Source: Candidatus Dadabacteria bacterium
GTDB lineage: Bacteria > Desulfobacterota_D > UBA1144 > Nemesobacterales > Nemesobacteraceae
Assembly (NCBI GenBank): GCA_022826905.1
Contig: JAJDUA010000059.1
Span: 1 to 33,453 of the forward strand
DNA length: 33,453 nt
Direction: 5' to 3'
The position numbers and the translations under genes were made by a program. Under the pieces are notes generated by a model. The model saw nothing but the letters and a program-made list of their open reading frames with translations, did not search any database and was not told the DNA's origin. Shown here piece by piece: positions 9,095 through 18,800 of the stretch (within the stretch, counting starts at the first letter, position 1; each line of letters begins with the position of its first letter).

Positions 9095-10114
9095 ATGGTT
9101 TCGATAACTACTCTTGACGAATTCATCATAAGGAATCAGTATGAATTCCCCTACTCCACAGGGGAGCTCTCAAGGCTGCTTCGGGATATAGGATTCGCGG
9201 CGAAAATAGTTCACAGGGAAGTAAACAAAGCCGGTCTGGTCGCAGACATTATGGGCAAGACAGGCCAGATAAACATCCAGGGAGAAGAGGTGAGAAAGCT
9301 CGACTCCTACGCGAACGAAAGATTTCTGACCGCTCTTGAACATGGCGGAGAATGCGCCGGAGTGGCGTCTGAGGAAAATGAGGACTTCATAGCATTTTCC
9401 GACGAGAACTCAAGAAACTCAAAATACGTCATAGCCATCGATCCACTTGACGGATCATCCAACATAGACGTGAACGTATCGGTCGGAACCATATTTTCCG
9501 TATACAGAAGAACATCAAAGATGTTCTCTCCGTGTCTCAAGGAGGACTTTCTTCAGCCGGGCAAGACCCAGACAGCAGCCGGATACATAATATACGGTTC
9601 TTCAACCATGCTGGTATACACTACCGGTCACGGAGTAAACGGGTTTACCCTTGACCCGTCGATAGGAGAATTCTGTCTCTCCCATCCCAACATAAAGATT
9701 CCGAGCCACGGCAATATCTTCTCGGTCAACTACTATAACTACTCGAAATTCCCAGACAGGGTAAAGGCGTATCTAGATCACTGCAGGGGCGGGGAGAACA
9801 ATTCCAGCCTTTCTCTTAGATACGTCGGATCCATGGTAGCAGACATACACAGGAACCTGCTCAGGGGAGGAATATTTCTTTATCCGCGGACCTCGGATTC
9901 TCCCAACGGAAAACTAAGGCTTCTCTATGAGTGCAACCCGATGGCCCTTATCGTGGAACAGGCCGGAGGAGCATCGTCAAGCGGAACGGAGAGAACTCTT
10001 GACATCCAGCCGACGGAACTTCACCAGAGAAGCCCCATATACATAGGTTCCTACAACATGGTAAGCAAGTTCCTAAACTTCTTGAAAGACACCGGAGAAG
10101 CTGAGGAGGAATAA
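9095..10114 (+). CDS. fbp: Fructose-1,6-bisphosphatase class I
   Basis: This enzyme hydrolyses fructose 1,6-bisphosphate to fructose 6-phosphate, the committed step of gluconeogenesis. The 339-residue protein contains the metal and catalytic motif [19 protein letters not shown] starting at residue 116. The acidic pair at about 93-94 (ASEENE) is a second metal-ligand region. [20 protein letters not shown], near residue 270 onward, is the class I C-terminal signature. The ATG at 9095 has no clear ribosome-binding site, but the protein start ([11 protein letters not shown]) aligns with known class I enzymes. It is followed after 2 bp by the LLM oxidoreductase, so the two are probably co-transcribed. 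The gap-pgk-fba cluster lies a few kb away on the other strand. Confidence 0.95.
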   Translation: MVSITTLDEFIIRNQYEFPYSTGELSRLLRDIGFAAKIVHREVNKAGLVADIMGKTGQINIQGEEVRKLDSYANERFLTALEHGGECAGVASEENEDFIAFSDENSRNSKYVIAIDPLDGSSNIDVNVSVGTIFSVYRRTSKMFSPCLKEDFLQPGKTQTAAGYIIYGSSTMLVYTTGHGVNGFTLDPSIGEFCLSHPNIKIPSHGNIFSVNYYNYSKFPDRVKAYLDHCRGGENNSSLSLRYVGSMVADIHRNLLRGGIFLYPRTSDSPNGKLRLLYECNPMALIVEQAGGASSSGTERTLDIQPTELHQRSPIYIGSYNMVSKFLNFLKDTGEAEEE

Positions 10115-10116
10115 AA

Positions 10117-11163
10117 ATGGGTGAAAAAATAAGTTTCGGGCTTACCGCTCCCCTGCCGGGAAAACCGGTTACGGAACTCGTGGACTTCGCCGTCCACTGC
10201 GAGGAGGCCGGTTTTGACGCCGTGTGGTTTCCAGACCACATACTGTTCATGGCTAAAAAACTGACTCCCGAAGTATGGTCGGTAATCACGGCCGCGGCGG
10301 TAAAAACGGACAAAATCCGCCTTGGAGCCATAGGTGACCCTCACAGATCCCATCCCGCGATGTTCGCCCACAGACTAGCGACCATAGATAACCTCTCCGG
10401 GGGAAGAGTGTTCAGCTGCCTTGGGTACGGGGAAAAAATGAATCTTGATTACTACGGCATAAGCTGGAACAGGCCTCTTGCGCGTCTTCGGGAATCCGTG
10501 CCGCTTATGAGGCGGCTTTGGGCCGGGGAAACGGTAACTTTCGAGGGGGAATTCTTCTCTCTAAGCGAAGCCGAAGTAAGGGTAAGCCCAGTTAACGGAA
10601 AAGATGTTCCCGTATACATAGCCGCTACCGGACCGAAGGCCCTGGGGGTCGCAGGCGCACTCGGAGATGGCTGGGTAACAAACGCAATGCCCACATGGGT
10701 TTTTTCGAGCAAACTCGCCGAAGTGGAAAAATCCATGGGTGAGAACGCCGCTCCGGCAGAGAACTTTGAGAAGTGCATATATATCTTCGTATCCATTGCC
10801 AAGGACAGGGACACGGCTTACGAGACTCTTGACAGAATAAAGCACGCGATAATCTGGCCCGACGTGATCGAGGAAGCCGGGTACGATCTAAAAATAGACC
10901 CTAGGTACAAGGGGCTTTCCTACACAAGCATAATGCCAAACGACCAAGACATGCTGACCAGATTCCGCCAGATGGGAGAAACGTACTATACCCAAGAAAT
11001 ACTGTCTGATTTCGTGATTTACGGAACCGCCAGCGACGCGATAAAAAGGTTTGAGGAATACATAAAAGCAGGTGTCACCCACTTCATAATCAGGGACTTC
11101 AGTCCCGACCTTGAATACTCATTCGATATGCTCGCAGGGGAAGTGACTGGTTACTTCAGGTGA
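10117..11163 (+). CDS. LLM-class (luciferase-like) F420- or flavin-dependent oxidoreductase
   Basis: This 348-residue TIM-barrel protein of the bacterial luciferase-like superfamily starts KISFGLTAPLPGKP. It carries AGFDAVWFPDHI near residue 32, DNLSGGRVFSCLGYGEKMN near residue 92 and VPVYIAATGPKALGVAGALGDGWVTN near residue 165. These blocks match the F420-dependent subgroup (methylene-H4MPT reductase and F420-dependent glucose-6-phosphate dehydrogenase relatives). The substrate cannot be told from sequence. It starts 2 bp after fbp, with GAGGAA inside the fbp end as ribosome-binding site. A sugar-phosphate or C1 substrate would fit the neighbourhood, but that is inference. cofE at 22426-23202 supports the presence of F420 in the cell. 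FMN use is the alternative. Confidence 0.85.
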   Translation: MGEKISFGLTAPLPGKPVTELVDFAVHCEEAGFDAVWFPDHILFMAKKLTPEVWSVITAAAVKTDKIRLGAIGDPHRSHPAMFAHRLATIDNLSGGRVFSCLGYGEKMNLDYYGISWNRPLARLRESVPLMRRLWAGETVTFEGEFFSLSEAEVRVSPVNGKDVPVYIAATGPKALGVAGALGDGWVTNAMPTWVFSSKLAEVEKSMGENAAPAENFEKCIYIFVSIAKDRDTAYETLDRIKHAIIWPDVIEEAGYDLKIDPRYKGLSYTSIMPNDQDMLTRFRQMGETYYTQEILSDFVIYGTASDAIKRFEEYIKAGVTHFIIRDFSPDLEYSFDMLAGEVTGYFR

Positions 11164-11482
11164 GCCCCGCAACTTCTCTTCTCCTCTGTAGCACAACATA
11201 TTTTCGCTTTATATTTTCTCTGAAATCCTCAGGAAGACTTTCCCATTCCATCACATCAACAGAGAACAGAAGATCGCTTTCTTCAAGAGCTTCTCTGAAA
11301 TCCTCAGTACTATGCGAATCACAATCAAAAACAACAAGGTCCAGATCGGAAAACGCTTCCGCCTTCCGAGTTAGACGGGAACCATAGGCCCATATCTCCT
11401 TTCCAGGAACATGCCGATTGATAATCTTCCTGAGGATTTCCATCTGATCTTTTTCCACATCTATCAGGTTGTCCATACTCAC
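11156..11482 (-). CDS. mntA: MntA-type nucleotidyltransferase antitoxin
   Basis: This 108-residue minimal nucleotidyltransferase has the exact motif GS-x10-D-x-D: G34 S35, then D46 and D48 in YGSRLTRKAEAFSDLDL. In characterised type VII systems MntA transfers AMP onto a tyrosine of the HEPN toxin HepT and so neutralises it. The GTG start at 11482 overlaps the hepT stop (GTGA); an ATG at 11476 is a possible alternative. The gene converges on the LLM gene and overlaps its end by 8 bp. It is too short, and lacks the extra domain, to be an aminoglycoside nucleotidyltransferase. The composition looks more AT-rich than the flanking metabolic genes, consistent with acquisition. Confidence 0.88.
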   Translation of the reverse strand: MSMDNLIDVEKDQMEILRKIINRHVPGKEIWAYGSRLTRKAEAFSDLDLVVFDCDSHSTEDFREALEESDLLFSVDVMEWESLPEDFRENIKRKYVVLQRRREVAGLT

Positions 11483-11901
11483 TCTTCTTCGGTCATGGCT
11501 CTATACATTTCGGAAGCATCCTGAGAAAAGTTTCCTATATACTCGGATACTTTCTCCGCTTTCATTTCGCTGTAATCATGGGAAACCGAACCTCTTAACC
11601 TATTGTAATTCATAAGATGTTCAAGCATCTCCTTGTCTATGAGTCCGGCTTCATGCGCCCTGCGGAAGATGCCTCGGGGTGAATTCGGAATATCAGCTAG
11701 GTTTTCTTCTTCCTGAAGAAATTTCTTCATATGTTTCCATAACGTATCGTAGCAGACTGTAAAACACAATATTACTGAATTCCTCGTCGATTTTCTTTCT
11801 ACTTCGGTAATTTTCTGTTGTTCTTTCGTAAGAAAATATCTATATTGCTCTATAAGGTTATCAATGGATTTTTTCAGTTTCTCGTAGTCAGTCCTGCTCA
11901 T
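11479..11901 (-). CDS. hepT: HepT-like HEPN toxin (HI0074 family)
   Basis: This 140-residue all-helical HEPN protein has the diagnostic R-x4-H-x-Y motif near the C-terminus: R103, H108 and Y110 in RGSVSHDY. In the HepT family R and H form the RNase site, and the tyrosine is the residue AMPylated by MntA. A family relative, HI0074, was first described as a nucleotidyltransferase substrate-binding protein. The ATG at 11901 has a good AAGGGG ribosome-binding site. The toxin gene precedes and overlaps the antitoxin gene, the order known from the Shewanella pair. A 14-bp perfect palindrome about 100 bp upstream (11998-12011) could be an operator. Confidence 0.86.
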   Translation of the reverse strand: MSRTDYEKLKKSIDNLIEQYRYFLTKEQQKITEVERKSTRNSVILCFTVCYDTLWKHMKKFLQEEENLADIPNSPRGIFRRAHEAGLIDKEMLEHLMNYNRLRGSVSHDYSEMKAEKVSEYIGNFSQDASEMYRAMTEEE

Positions 11902-12264
11902 TTCTGAATTCCCCTTATCTTCAAGCAGTTCTTATGAACCTTCCAAGGCCATAAACCCTGGGACTAAAATCTCCAGATTCTCTGAATACAGCCTTCCGAT
12001 ACAATTGTATCTTAATTGCTTGTTCTTCAAAACCTGTCGATGAAACCATGTGTTGTCGGCGTACCCAAATAAACTGACTGAACAGATGGATGAGGAGTTT
12101 TTACTCTGTATCAGAGAGCGCATATGCCAACACCACATACAGACTTCCTCCAAAACTCGGATTTCGGTCACCTTGTTTCAGCAGATACAACTCTCCAGTG
12201 CATTGATCAGGGAGGCTGATTGAGGGACAGGCTGTAAGTCGTTTCAAGAAAATCCGGAGACCGC
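11902..12264. other. About 360-bp region without a convincing gene, between hepT and the aldolase gene
   Basis: The stretch is AT-richer than its neighbours. Short minus-strand frames exist (for example 11932-12171), but none has a ribosome-binding site or a recognisable domain. Two other short minus-strand frames, reading TGELYLLKQGDRNPSFGGSL and FEEQAIKIQLYRKAVF, look protein-like but are broken by stops and frame shifts. That could mean a decayed gene. The region also holds the perfect palindrome GATACAATTGTATC at 11998-12011. I see no RNA gene and no terminator with a T-tract. Confidence 0.4.
11998..12011. promoter_or_regulatory. 14-bp palindrome GATACAATTGTATC upstream of hepT-mntA (possible operator)
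   Basis: The sequence is a perfect 14-bp dyad. Read on the minus strand it contains a -10-like TACAAT. A -35-like TTGAAG lies 15 bp further upstream, so the dyad could overlap the promoter of hepT-mntA. Toxin-antitoxin operons are commonly autoregulated at such sites, but no regulator binding this site is known to me, and the site lies about 97 bp from the start codon. Confidence 0.3.
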
Positions 12265-13338
12265 TCAGGCAATCGTGATTTCCCGCTCCAGATAGATATT
12301 CTGAATGCTTCTTAGAAGCGCGACTCCTTCCTTCATCGGTTTCTGGAAAGACTTTCTTCCGCTTATGAGCCCCATTCCTCCGGCCCTTTTGTTCACAATG
12401 GCAGTTCTCACGGCGTCTCCAAGATCGTCTGAGCCCGAGGCGCCCCCGGAATTTATGAGCCCAACTCTTCCCATGTAGCAATTGGCAAGCTGGTAGCGGG
12501 TAAGGTCTATGGGGTGGGCGGAAGTCAGTTTTGAATAAACGCGCTCGTGTGTCTTTCCAAAGGAGAGGGCCGTGAAGCCACCGTTGTTTTCCGGAAGCTT
12601 CTGCTTGACTATATCGGCTCCCACGCTCACCGACAGGTGGTTGGCCTGCCCCGTGAGATCAGCCGAAACATGATAATCCACCTCTTCCTGCTTGAAGGCC
12701 GGATTTCTCAAATAGGCCCAGAGTATGGTCGCAAGTCCCAGTGAATGGGCGTGGCTGAAAACCTCTGATATCTCCTCAATCTGCCGGGAACTCTCCTCGG
12801 AACCGAAATATATCGTCGCTCCAACGGCGACGGCACCCATCTGAAAGGCCTGGTCCACATTTCCGAAAAGAATCTGATCGTAAGTATTGGGATAGCTCAG
12901 CAGTTCGTTATGATTAACTTTTGCTATGAAAGGAATTTTATGCGCGTATTTCCTTGAAACTGAAGCCAGTGCTCCCAGAGTTGAGGCCACGGCGTTACAG
13001 CCACCTTCAATGGCAAGCTTAACTATGTTCTCAGGGTCGAAATAAAGCGGATTAACTGCGAAAGACGCTCCCGCCGAATGTTCAATACCCTGGTCTACCG
13101 GAAGAATCGATACGTATCCGGTTCCCCCGAGACGGCCGTGATCAAGTATGGTCTGCAGGTTTCTTATCACCGCGGGTGAGCGGTCGTTCTGGACGAACAC
13201 CTCGTCTACGTAACCCGGCCCCGGAAGATAGAGATTTTTTTTATTTATAGTCTCGCACTTATGGCCGAGCAGGTATTCCGAGTCCCTTCCCAGCACCGCC
13301 TCTATCTTATCGATTCCCTTAAGTTCTTTTATGGCCAT
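12265..13338 (-). CDS. fbaB: Class I fructose-bisphosphate aldolase (DhnA/FbaB archaeal type)
   Basis: This enzyme cleaves fructose 1,6-bisphosphate to two triose phosphates through a Schiff base and needs no metal. The 357-residue protein contains [18 protein letters not shown] at about 76-93, which is the DhnA-family signature. It also has [16 protein letters not shown] and [13 protein letters not shown]; lysines in this barrel are candidates for the Schiff base, but I did not assign one. [20 protein letters not shown] is the phosphate-binding end of the barrel. The ATG at 13338 follows GGGAG with good spacing. It lies 56 bp behind pgk on the same strand, giving the order gap-pgk-fba. It is unrelated in fold detail to the zinc class II enzyme. 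Confidence 0.92.
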   Translation of the reverse strand: MAIKELKGIDKIEAVLGRDSEYLLGHKCETINKKNLYLPGPGYVDEVFVQNDRSPAVIRNLQTILDHGRLGGTGYVSILPVDQGIEHSAGASFAVNPLYFDPENIVKLAIEGGCNAVASTLGALASVSRKYAHKIPFIAKVNHNELLSYPNTYDQILFGNVDQAFQMGAVAVGATIYFGSEESSRQIEEISEVFSHAHSLGLATILWAYLRNPAFKQEEVDYHVSADLTGQANHLSVSVGADIVKQKLPENNGGFTALSFGKTHERVYSKLTSAHPIDLTRYQLANCYMGRVGLINSGGASGSDDLGDAVRTAIVNKRAGGMGLISGRKSFQKPMKEGVALLRSIQNIYLEREITIA

Positions 13339-13394
13339 GAATTCTCCCTTGAAAAATCTTAAGATCCTACTGAAAATAGATACCTGATCGGGAC

Positions 13395-14594
13395 CTAGCT
13401 GTCACTGAGAATGGATATCCCTGGAAGGTCGGATCCTCCGAGGAATTCAAAACAGGCCCCGCCCCCGGTTGACACGTGGGTTGCCTCAGAGAACTTGACC
13501 CCGGACTTTTTAAGCGACGCCACACTGTCTCCTCCTCCGAGAACCGTGGTGGCCCCCCTCCATGTGGCAAGCGCAAACGATCTGGCGATGGCGCTTGTGC
13601 CGTTTGAAAAATCGTCCACCTCGAAAAATCCCATGGGACCGTTCCAGAAAACCGTGCCTTCCCCCTTTATATGCGAGGTGAATTTCTCAACCGTCTTCGG
13701 CCCTATGTCAAAAGCCGTCATGTCGTCGGGAATCTCCGCGCCCGTAACCACTACACGCATTTTTCTGCCGCCGGCAACCTCGGCCATTACGTGGTCAACG
13801 GGCAGGAGGATTTTTTCCTTGTAGGTTTCAAGAGCCTCGCGGGCCCAGGGAAGCATCTCCTCCTCAACAGAACACTTTCCGACGCTAATCCCGCGCGCCG
13901 CGAGAAAAGTATAGGCCACTCCACCGCCCACAAGAACCCTGTCCGCCTTTTTTATTATGTTCCGAAGCGCCCCTATCTTGTCCTTTATCTTCATTCCCCC
14001 GACGATGACCACATAGGGTTTTTTGGGGCTTTTTATGAGGCGGCTAAGAAACTTCATTTCATTTCCCACCATGAGGCCTGCGAACTTTTTCTCGAAGTGA
14101 GCGGTCATTCCGTAAGTGGATGCGTGGGCCCTGTGCGAGGTACCGAAAGCTTCATTCACGTAGATGTCGGCCAGAGAGGCCAGTTTCTGGGAGAAATTCG
14201 CATCGTTTTCGGTTTCCTCATGGTGATATCTTAGGTTCTCAAGGAGCATTACTTCGCCGTTTTTGAGTTTCTTAGAGGCGTTTTCGACTTTCCTGCCGAC
14301 AACCGCCCCCGGAAAACGAACCTTGATTCCCAGGAATTCGTTAAGTCTCCCGGCCACCGGAGCCATTGAAAAATCTTCTATCCTGCGTCCTTTCGGTCTT
14401 CCCATGTGGGAAGCCAGGATTACCCGGGCGCCGCATCTGGTAAGGTAATCGATCGTGGGAATAGCGCGCCTTATCCTGTAGTCTTCTGTTATCTTCCCGC
14501 CGTTTACGGGAACGTTGAAATCAACCCTTACGAAAACTCTTTTCCCCTCGTATTCCGAGCAGGGAAGGTCAGTTACAAGAAGCTTTTTCTTCAA
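13395..14594 (-). CDS. pgk: Phosphoglycerate kinase
   Basis: The kinase interconverts 1,3-bisphosphoglycerate plus ADP with 3-phosphoglycerate plus ATP. The 399-residue protein has the N-terminal signature [18 protein letters not shown] at about 18-35 and [10 protein letters not shown] for 3-phosphoglycerate binding. It also has [14 protein letters not shown], and a C-terminal nucleotide-binding GGGDSVA with [11 protein letters not shown]. Length is normal. Its ATG overlaps the stop of gap by 4 bp, so the two are translationally coupled. A short 56-bp gap separates it from the aldolase gene downstream. No anomalies are seen. Confidence 0.97.
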   Translation of the reverse strand: MKKKLLVTDLPCSEYEGKRVFVRVDFNVPVNGGKITEDYRIRRAIPTIDYLTRCGARVILASHMGRPKGRRIEDFSMAPVAGRLNEFLGIKVRFPGAVVGRKVENASKKLKNGEVMLLENLRYHHEETENDANFSQKLASLADIYVNEAFGTSHRAHASTYGMTAHFEKKFAGLMVGNEMKFLSRLIKSPKKPYVVIVGGMKIKDKIGALRNIIKKADRVLVGGGVAYTFLAARGISVGKCSVEEEMLPWAREALETYKEKILLPVDHVMAEVAGGRKMRVVVTGAEIPDDMTAFDIGPKTVEKFTSHIKGEGTVFWNGPMGFFEVDDFSNGTSAIARSFALATWRGATTVLGGGDSVASLKKSGVKFSEATHVSTGGGACFEFLGGSDLPGISILSDS

Positions 14595-15598
14595 AGCTTC
14601 CTCCCGACAAGCTCTACAAGATCAACTACCCTGGAGGTGTATCCGTACTCGTTATCGTACCAGGCAACGACCTTGACCAGATTATCCTCCACCACCGAAG
14701 TCAGCATCGAGTCAAAAGAGGAGGAATGGGTATCTCCCACAAGATCGGAAGAAACGATTTCGTCCTCGACGTAAGCGAGATAACCGCTAAGCGTTCCTTC
14801 AGCCGCTTCCCTGAACTTGGCGTTTACCTCCTCCGCGGAAGTTCCTTTTTCCACCTCGCAGGTAAAATCCACAAGCGAGACGTTGGGCGTAGGCACCCGT
14901 ACGGCCACCGCGGAGAGTTTCCCTTTGAGTTCGGGAAAAACGATCTGTATGGCGTTTGCGGCCCCCGTACTGGTGGGGATAATGGAGAGGGCTGCCGCTC
15001 TCGCCCTTCTTTTATCCTTATGCGGAGTGTCGAGTATTCTCTGATCGTTCGTATAGGAGTGTATCGTGGTCATCTCCCCCCGCCTGATCGAGAAATTTTC
15101 GTGGAGAACCTTGACCAGCAGCCCGAAGCAGTTGGTGGTGCAGGATGCGTTTGAAATCACGTCGTGACCTTCAGGCTCGTAGTCGCGATCATTTATGCCC
15201 ATTACCGTGGTGAAATCCACCTTGCCGCTTGCCGGCGCGGTAATTATTACCTTCTTCACGGTCTCGCCCATGTGTGCCGCGGCGGCCTCGCGGGTTCTGA
15301 AAATGCCGCTTGCCTCCGCCACTATCTGCGCTCCCGTATCGGCCCAAGGAATATTCGCAGGGTCTCTCTCCGAGAACACCCTTATGAACTTTCCATCAAC
15401 TGTTATCCCCTCACCGTCGCACTTTACCTCCCCCGGGTAGCGGCCGAACACCGAATCGTACTTGAAAAGATGGGCCAGGGTTTCGGTGTCTGTAATATCG
15501 TTTATTCCCACGAACTCAAGGCCTTCTCTGCTAAGACCGATTCTTAGCACGTGCCTCCCTATTCTTCCGAAACCGTTTATTCCAACCCTGATAGACAT
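14591..15598 (-). CDS. gap: Glyceraldehyde-3-phosphate dehydrogenase, type I
   Basis: The enzyme converts glyceraldehyde 3-phosphate to 1,3-bisphosphoglycerate. The start chosen is the ATG at 15598, preceded by GGAGG at 7 nt, giving MSIRVGINGFGRIGRHVL. A further in-frame ATG lies 12 codons upstream but has no support. The catalytic Cys153 sits in SNASCTTNC and His180 in IHSYTNDQ. The acidic D34 in GINDITD at the end of the second beta strand suggests a preference for NAD over NADP. The protein has 335 residues, normal for the family. It is first in the gap-pgk-fba operon, with a promoter visible about 50-75 bp upstream. Confidence 0.96.
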   Translation of the reverse strand: MSIRVGINGFGRIGRHVLRIGLSREGLEFVGINDITDTETLAHLFKYDSVFGRYPGEVKCDGEGITVDGKFIRVFSERDPANIPWADTGAQIVAEASGIFRTREAAAAHMGETVKKVIITAPASGKVDFTTVMGINDRDYEPEGHDVISNASCTTNCFGLLVKVLHENFSIRRGEMTTIHSYTNDQRILDTPHKDKRRARAAALSIIPTSTGAANAIQIVFPELKGKLSAVAVRVPTPNVSLVDFTCEVEKGTSAEEVNAKFREAAEGTLSGYLAYVEDEIVSSDLVGDTHSSSFDSMLTSVVEDNLVKVVAWYDNEYGYTSRVVDLVELVGRKL

Positions 15599-15646
15599 CT
15601 CAAAACCTCCGAAACTTAACTTTGAACTCCGCAAAAACTATAGGGA

Positions 15647-15673
15647 ATTATACATTCACCCTTCTCTAGTCAA
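15647..15673 (-). promoter_or_regulatory. Predicted sigma-70-type promoter of gap-pgk-fba
   Basis: On the minus strand a -35 box TTGACT (15668-15673) is followed after 15 bp by a perfect -10 box TATAAT (15647-15652), about 48 bp before the gap start codon. The spacer is shorter than the usual 17 bp. A dyad GCATA-AA-TATGC at 15704-15715 lies upstream of the -35 box and could be an operator. Confidence 0.55.
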
Positions 15674-15763
15674 TAGGAAAATCAATCATCGGCGCATTTT
15701 GTCGCATAAATATGCACACAAGATCAGCCCAATGTTCGACCACACCAATTTTTTATCTGATTC

Positions 15764-15826
15764 TTTCCACCCGGTCTCCAGTAAAGCAAGCCCAGAAAAA
15801 CATTTGCGTAATTGTACCGGATAATC
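15764..15826 (-). repeat. Interspersed repeat copy A, downstream of the RND gene
   Basis: The block begins TTTCCACCCGGTCT (15764-15777) and, after exactly 30 bp, ends GTAATTGTACCGGATAAT (from 15808). The same two end blocks with the same 30-bp spacing occur at 19087-19148. The ends match at 31 of 32 positions, while the 30-bp centres match at only about 12. It lies just beyond the 3' end of the RND transporter gene. I do not recognise the family; the arrangement resembles a short non-autonomous or REP-like dispersed element. Confidence 0.55.
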
Positions 15827-15831
15827 CGATG

Positions 15832-18800
15832 CTAGCCAGTTTGCGGGGAACCGTCAGCCGACACCCATGCTCCTGTCCGTCTGAAATACCGCAACTGCCT
15901 GCCAATATCGTCAAGAACCAGATAAAGACAGGGCACAAGGTAAAGTATGACGAAGGTCGAAAAAACAAGTCCGAATCCCAGGGAAGCCGCCATCGGAGCG
16001 AGAATGCCCGCCTGGCCCTTGTAAACGAACATCAGGGAGAAAAGCCCCGAGAAGGTCGTAAGCGTGGTGAGAACGATAGGGCGGAAACGATACCTGGCGG
16101 AAAATACTATCGCTACCACCTTGCTCGGCATCTTTTTTGCCCTTCGGTTGATAAAATTCAGCAGCAGCAAGCTGTCGTTGACCACTATTCCCAGAAGCGC
16201 GACCATTCCTATTATGGCGGGAAGCGTCATAGGTTCGCCGCGCAGCAGAATCGCTATGACCACTCCCGTAATGCAAAAAGGCAGCACACTCATTATTATA
16301 AGGGGTTGAAAGGTGGAGCGCAGTATGCTTGCGAGGATGAGATAAATGAGAAGTAAAGCCAAAAGCGACGCCTTTTTTATGTCGCTTATAGCCTGAGTAT
16401 ACTGCTCCTCCTCCCCTGCGAACCGAAACGAGTAGCCCGGGTAGTTCTCCAGAAGACTGTCGAGGTGACGCGAAAGATTCGCGGTTACCTCCCTTGAAGT
16501 AGTCGTCTGGTTGTCCACTTCGGCTGTTACGGTGACTGTTCTCCGGAGCTTCTCCCTTCTTATCTCAAGCAGCGTCTTGGACTCCGTTATCTCCGCCACG
16601 GTGCCGATAGGAACCCGCTTCCCGAGAGGGGTCGGGATCTGGTGCGATTTCACCGAGAAAGCACTGGACTCTCCTCTTCCGTATCGCAGATTTATCTCAG
16701 CCTCTTCCTCACCCACTCTGGTCTTCGCGACTGTGAGACCGTCTCCGAGAGCCTTGATTTCCCGCGACACGCTCCACTTGTCAATACCGAACACCCCGGC
16801 TTTTCTCTCGTCTATTTGAACTCTCGCCTCGGGTTTTCCGTAAACAAGATTGCTAGTCGTGGCACTCACCCCCGGCTGACTGCCCAGATACTCCCGGACC
16901 CGGGAAGCTATTTCCATCAGCACCGGTATGTCGTTCCCGCTTATTTTGACGTCCACCGGTTTCCCGATAGGGGGACCCGTTGTCTCGAGGAAATTAACCT
17001 GCTTGGGTCCCGTAACCGTTTCCCCTACCCTGTTTTCCGCAACCCTAGAGAGTTCAACCGCGTTTTCTCTCCTAGCAGAGTAATCCTCGTATTCAACCAG
17101 AACCGTTGCCATGTTGTCTCCCATTGAAAACATATTGTCAGGATCAGACATATCGAGGCCAATCATGGACAACGTGTTCTTCAGGACATGAGGGGGGACG
17201 CTGCGGCGCACGGCTTCCTCCACCCGGGCTACCGAAGCGGCTGTATGCTCCAGACTGGATGAGGGAGGATTCTCAACCCTTACCATTACCTCCTCGATAT
17301 CATGAAGGTAGAACATTACGTTGGGAATCCGGATAAACACAAAGACCGAAACAGCAAAAATAACCGTGAAACATCCTATTACCGCATAGCGGTTTCTAAG
17401 GGCAAACAGAAGCCCCCGCAGATACAGGCCTCTTACGCGCAGAAGCGGCGCGTTTCCGCGAGGAGATCTCGTTGTGCCGTTTGCCGGAAGCCAGTCAGCG
17501 CAGTGAGATGGCATGATCAGCAAGGCTTCGAAAAGTGAGAAGCAAAGAGCGAAGATCGCGACTTTGGGAATTACGGAAAGAAACTGTCCGATGAGCCCCG
17601 TGGCAAGAAGAAGGGGAGTAAACGCCGCGATATTGGTAAGCACAGTCGCAACCACTGGCCAGGCGACTTCTTTTGTCCCTACCACCGCCGCCCTAAGCGG
17701 CTCCATTCCCCTTGATATATACCTCTGGACGTTCTCAACAACGATTATGGCGTCATCCACTACCATTCCCAGCATCATTATAAGACCGAACATGGAGAGG
17801 ACATTCAGCGTTGTGCCGGTCATCTTCATTAATATCGCGGCCCCCAGGAAGGAAACAGGAATCCCCAAGGCGGCTATAAAGGCCGCTTTGCGATCAAGAA
17901 AAAGAGTGAGAAGAATTACTACCAGAACAAACCCCAGACCCCCGCTTTTAAGCATGGTCCGAAGACGACTTTTCACCCAGTGCGACCTGTCAAACGCCAA
18001 GGTTATCTCCACATCTTCGGGAAGCCGGGTTTCGTATTTTTCGGTAAGCTCCCTTATGCGGTCGACGGTATCGAGGATATCAACGTCTTTCTGCTTCTCC
18101 ACCCAGAAAGTAATCGCAGGACGGCCGTTTATCCTCGACCTCAGGTTCTCCCGCTGTTCCCCGAGAGTGACCGTCGCCACATCGCGGAGCAGGACATGTT
18201 TACCCTCAACGCTCCTGGCAACCGGAATATTGAGAAGATCTTCCACAGATCTTATCTTTCCCTCGGTTCTAAGCAGAAAATCAGCACTGCTTCCAGTAAA
18301 ATTCGCCCCGGGAATATCCAGATTTCTCGCGTTGATGGCATTTGAAATCTCCTCAATCCCCAGTCCGAACTGCACCATCTTCGGGTAATCCAGATAGACC
18401 CATATTGCCGGGTCAGGCAGTCCAACTGAAGTCACGTTGTCAATGCCGTCTAAAAGCGCAAGTTTATCCCGCAGTCTTCTGGCGCTACTATAGAGGATAT
18501 CTCTTGATATATCCCCTGAGACCGAAACGCTCACCAGCGGAAAACTCGCCTTTTGCTCTTCCGTTACAGGTTCTTCTGTGTCCTCGGGAAGATCGTCTGC
18601 TATCAGATTGATCTTGGAATCAATCTCCCAGGCGACCCTTCTGGTGTCTTCACCTGGGTAAACCTCAGCCGTAACGCGTGAGAACCCTTCGGAAGAAACG
18701 GATTTTACGATCTTGATGCCGGAGACGTTCTTTATCTGCTGCTCAATTGGAACGCTTACAAGATTCTCAACGTCTTCAGCGGAGGAACCCGGAAAAGACG

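Noticed and set aside
11156-11482. Aminoglycoside nucleotidyltransferase (resistance) as the identity of the small nucleotidyltransferase
   Set aside because: Too short, no C-terminal helper domain, and coupled to a HEPN toxin gene with the type VII motifs.
11932-12171. Minus-strand 79-codon frame upstream of hepT
   Set aside because: No ribosome-binding site and no recognisable domain; better described as part of a possibly decayed region.
17513-18388. Plus-strand 291-codon frame opposite the RND gene
   Set aside because: It is a low-complexity Ser/Thr/Arg-rich antisense shadow of a strongly supported transporter gene.
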